The notes under the pieces are model-generated. The model searched no databases. It had not been told where the DNA came from and worked only from the letters and a program-made list of their open reading frames with translations. A stretch of 64,000 nt of DNA from Chryseobacterium bernardetii (GTDB taxonomy: Bacteria > Bacteroidota > Bacteroidia > Flavobacteriales > Weeksellaceae): positions 4,941,501-5,005,500 of the forward strand of contig NZ_CP033932.1 of assembly GCF_003815975.1 (NCBI RefSeq), given 5' to 3'. A program made the translations under genes and the position numbers. Each line of letters begins with the position of its first letter. Positions within the stretch are counted from its first letter, which is position 1. Positions 62,841-64,000 of the stretch are shown here, piece by piece.

Positions 62841-63729
62841 CCTTTCTTAAGTTTTCGAATTCTAAATCTTGGGAAGATCTTTTCACAAAGTCTCTGATAT
62901 CTGCGAAGTCTTTCTCCATAGTTACCTGATCCGGGAAGGTCTTGGCAAACTTCACAAGATCTCCTCTCAGGAATACTTCTTCTATAATTTTCTCGTTATC
63001 CTGAGAAATGGTATTATTCTTTTTCAATACGTCAATAAGGTCATCTGTTAAAAGAACATTTGCAGGAAGGTGATATTGTTTGGTAATAAAATTTCTTGAA
63101 ATCTCAATAAGTTCCACATAAAATGAGCGGAAGTTACCACCTTCAATATATTTTTTCTTTTTAAGGGAATCCAGTTCCTTCAATGTCTGATTCGTAGCTA
63201 CCACTGGTGAGCTTTTTGCTTTTTTACCCCATTTTACAATCATGATGATGGCAATAATAAGAGCAATGGCTGCTATTGCCGCCAGAATATAAAACTTGTA
63301 CAGTTCCCAATAATCTTTAGCCTCAAGTTTTACCTCCTTATTTTTCATGATATCATTAATCTGATCTGCTTTCTGCGCCGTATTAATGACTTCTATTTCG
63401 TAAGGAATGGTTTTCAGTATCTTATCTCCGACTTTAAATTCCAGTTCAGGAATGGTAAACTTACCTTCATCAAAAACTGCAAATTCTATTTTTCTTTCAT
63501 AGGAATTGGCATTTTGGCCGATACTGTCTTTGGTTTCTTCAAAGTGAAAAGGCAGCAACTCATTTTTAGCTGCAGAGCTTACCTGCTCATTATGTAGATT
63601 ATCAATCTTAATAACAAGATGATTGATTTCTCCCAGAGCAATAGTTTTCTTCTCTACATTGGAGGATAGTATCTGTGAAAAAGCATTTGCACAGACTAGA
63701 AAAGATAGTATTAAAAGTATTTTTTTCAA
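62833..63729 (-). CDS. Bat operon membrane protein with beta domain
   Basis: The 298-residue protein has a signal peptide (LVCANAFSQ), an exported beta domain (KKTIALGEINHLVIKIDNL), a membrane helix around residues 150-172 and a cytoplasmic helical region with YVELIEISRNFITKQYHLPANVLLTDDL. It lies between the DUF58 gene and batA in the Bat operon, where an extra protein of this layout is usual in Flavobacteria. Specific role unknown. Confidence 0.82.
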   Translation of the reverse strand: MKKILLILSFLVCANAFSQILSSNVEKKTIALGEINHLVIKIDNLHNEQVSSAAKNELLPFHFEETKDSIGQNANSYERKIEFAVFDEGKFTIPELEFKVGDKILKTIPYEIEVINTAQKADQINDIMKNKEVKLEAKDYWELYKFYILAAIAAIALIIAIIMIVKWGKKAKSSPVVATNQTLKELDSLKKKKYIEGGNFRSFYVELIEISRNFITKQYHLPANVLLTDDLIDVLKKNNTISQDNEKIIEEVFLRGDLVKFAKTFPDQVTMEKDFADIRDFVKRSSQDLEFENLRKDV

Positions 63730-63785
63730 TGTTAAATAATAATAAAGGCTAAAGCCTGATGTTTATGGGCGGGAAAAACCCACCG

Positions 63786-64000
63786 TTATTTTTTCTGAAA
63801 ATAATTATACAACAATTTTGAATAATCCGAGCCGGTATTTACATTCATAAAACTGGCCGAACTGTTGGCAAAATCTTCCTCCAGGGCTCTCAGCTTTTGC
63901 TTTTGAGCTTCTGCAAAGGTATATCTCCATCTTGCACTGGATGTATTGGCCCATATTTCTTTTCCTGTTTCAGCATCATACAGCAATGTGTATCCTACAT
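63786..64000 (-). CDS. DUF58-domain protein, C-terminal end only
   Basis: The gene runs in from the right edge; only the last 71 residues are visible. They read VGYTLLYDAETGKEIWANTSS and then a charged helix ending YNYFQKK. The LLYDAETGKE block is typical of the C-terminal part of DUF58 proteins that precede bat genes (moxR-DUF58-batA). Assignment rests on the motif and position. Confidence 0.7.
   Translation of the reverse strand, partial: VGYTLLYDAETGKEIWANTSSARWRYTFAEAQKQKLRALEEDFANSSASFMNVNTGSDYSKLLYNYFQKK

Overview
The window looks like chromosome from a low-GC Bacteroidota of the family Weeksellaceae, most likely Chryseobacterium or a close relative. Reasons: the type IX secretion genes gldJ, porU and porV; TAnnTTTG-type promoter boxes with little Shine-Dalgarno signal; secreted proteins ending their signal peptides in FAQ or YSQ; a chromosomal subclass B1 metallo-beta-lactamase; the Bat (aerotolerance) operon; and a microviridin-type graspetide locus. 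The genus call is inference from gene content, not from a marker gene. No tRNA, rRNA, CRISPR array, prophage or intact insertion sequence was seen.

Layout. 1-6.2 kb: an outer-membrane protein cut by the window edge, lptC, anmK, a decayed AraC regulator, an SRPBCC protein, a NUDIX protein and murF (envelope assembly and cell-wall recycling). 6.3-13.2 kb: gldJ, divergent from porU-porV (gliding lipoprotein, T9SS signal peptidase and its shuttle). 13.3-17.2 kb: B1 metallo-beta-lactamase, FUSC membrane protein, Sfp-type phosphopantetheinyl transferase. 17.7-28.4 kb: ahcY, lipoproteins, a yiaA gene broken by one stop codon, purE and (6 kb away) purK, an EamA transporter, a CPA2 antiporter and small envelope proteins. 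28.4-36.4 kb: DUF1543, TSUP plus DUF1634, VOC, NTF2-like, a membrane endonuclease/exonuclease/phosphatase protein, mevalonate diphosphate decarboxylase, an acyl-CoA ligase plus SDR pair.

36.8-39.1 kb is the most notable locus. It holds a 72-residue graspetide precursor (leader box PFFASFLE, core TMKYPSDGDDD), a perfect 26-bp palindrome followed by T residues, then two overlapping ATP-grasp ligases resembling MvdC and MvdD. The expected product is a peptide cross-linked by side-chain omega-ester and possibly omega-amide bonds. No transporter or protease lies nearby.

39.2-51.9 kb: esterase, pdxJ, MscS channel, DUF456, ung, acyltransferases, a MutS2-like protein without a Smr domain, a very small ABC-type pair, and a cobalamin riboswitch that today stands in front of only an acyl-CoA thioesterase. 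52.3-56.9 kb: PadR-PspC stress pair, a 20-residue amphipathic peptide gene with its own terminator, a lysophospholipid-type acyltransferase, and a hotdog thioesterase plus isochorismate synthase (menaquinone). 57.4-64 kb, all on the minus strand: a small membrane protein, MarC, then the Bat operon (DUF58, accessory protein, BatA, BatB, TPR protein, BatD) running in from the right edge. Several intergenic spaces carry degenerate inverted repeats typical of small non-coding mobile elements.
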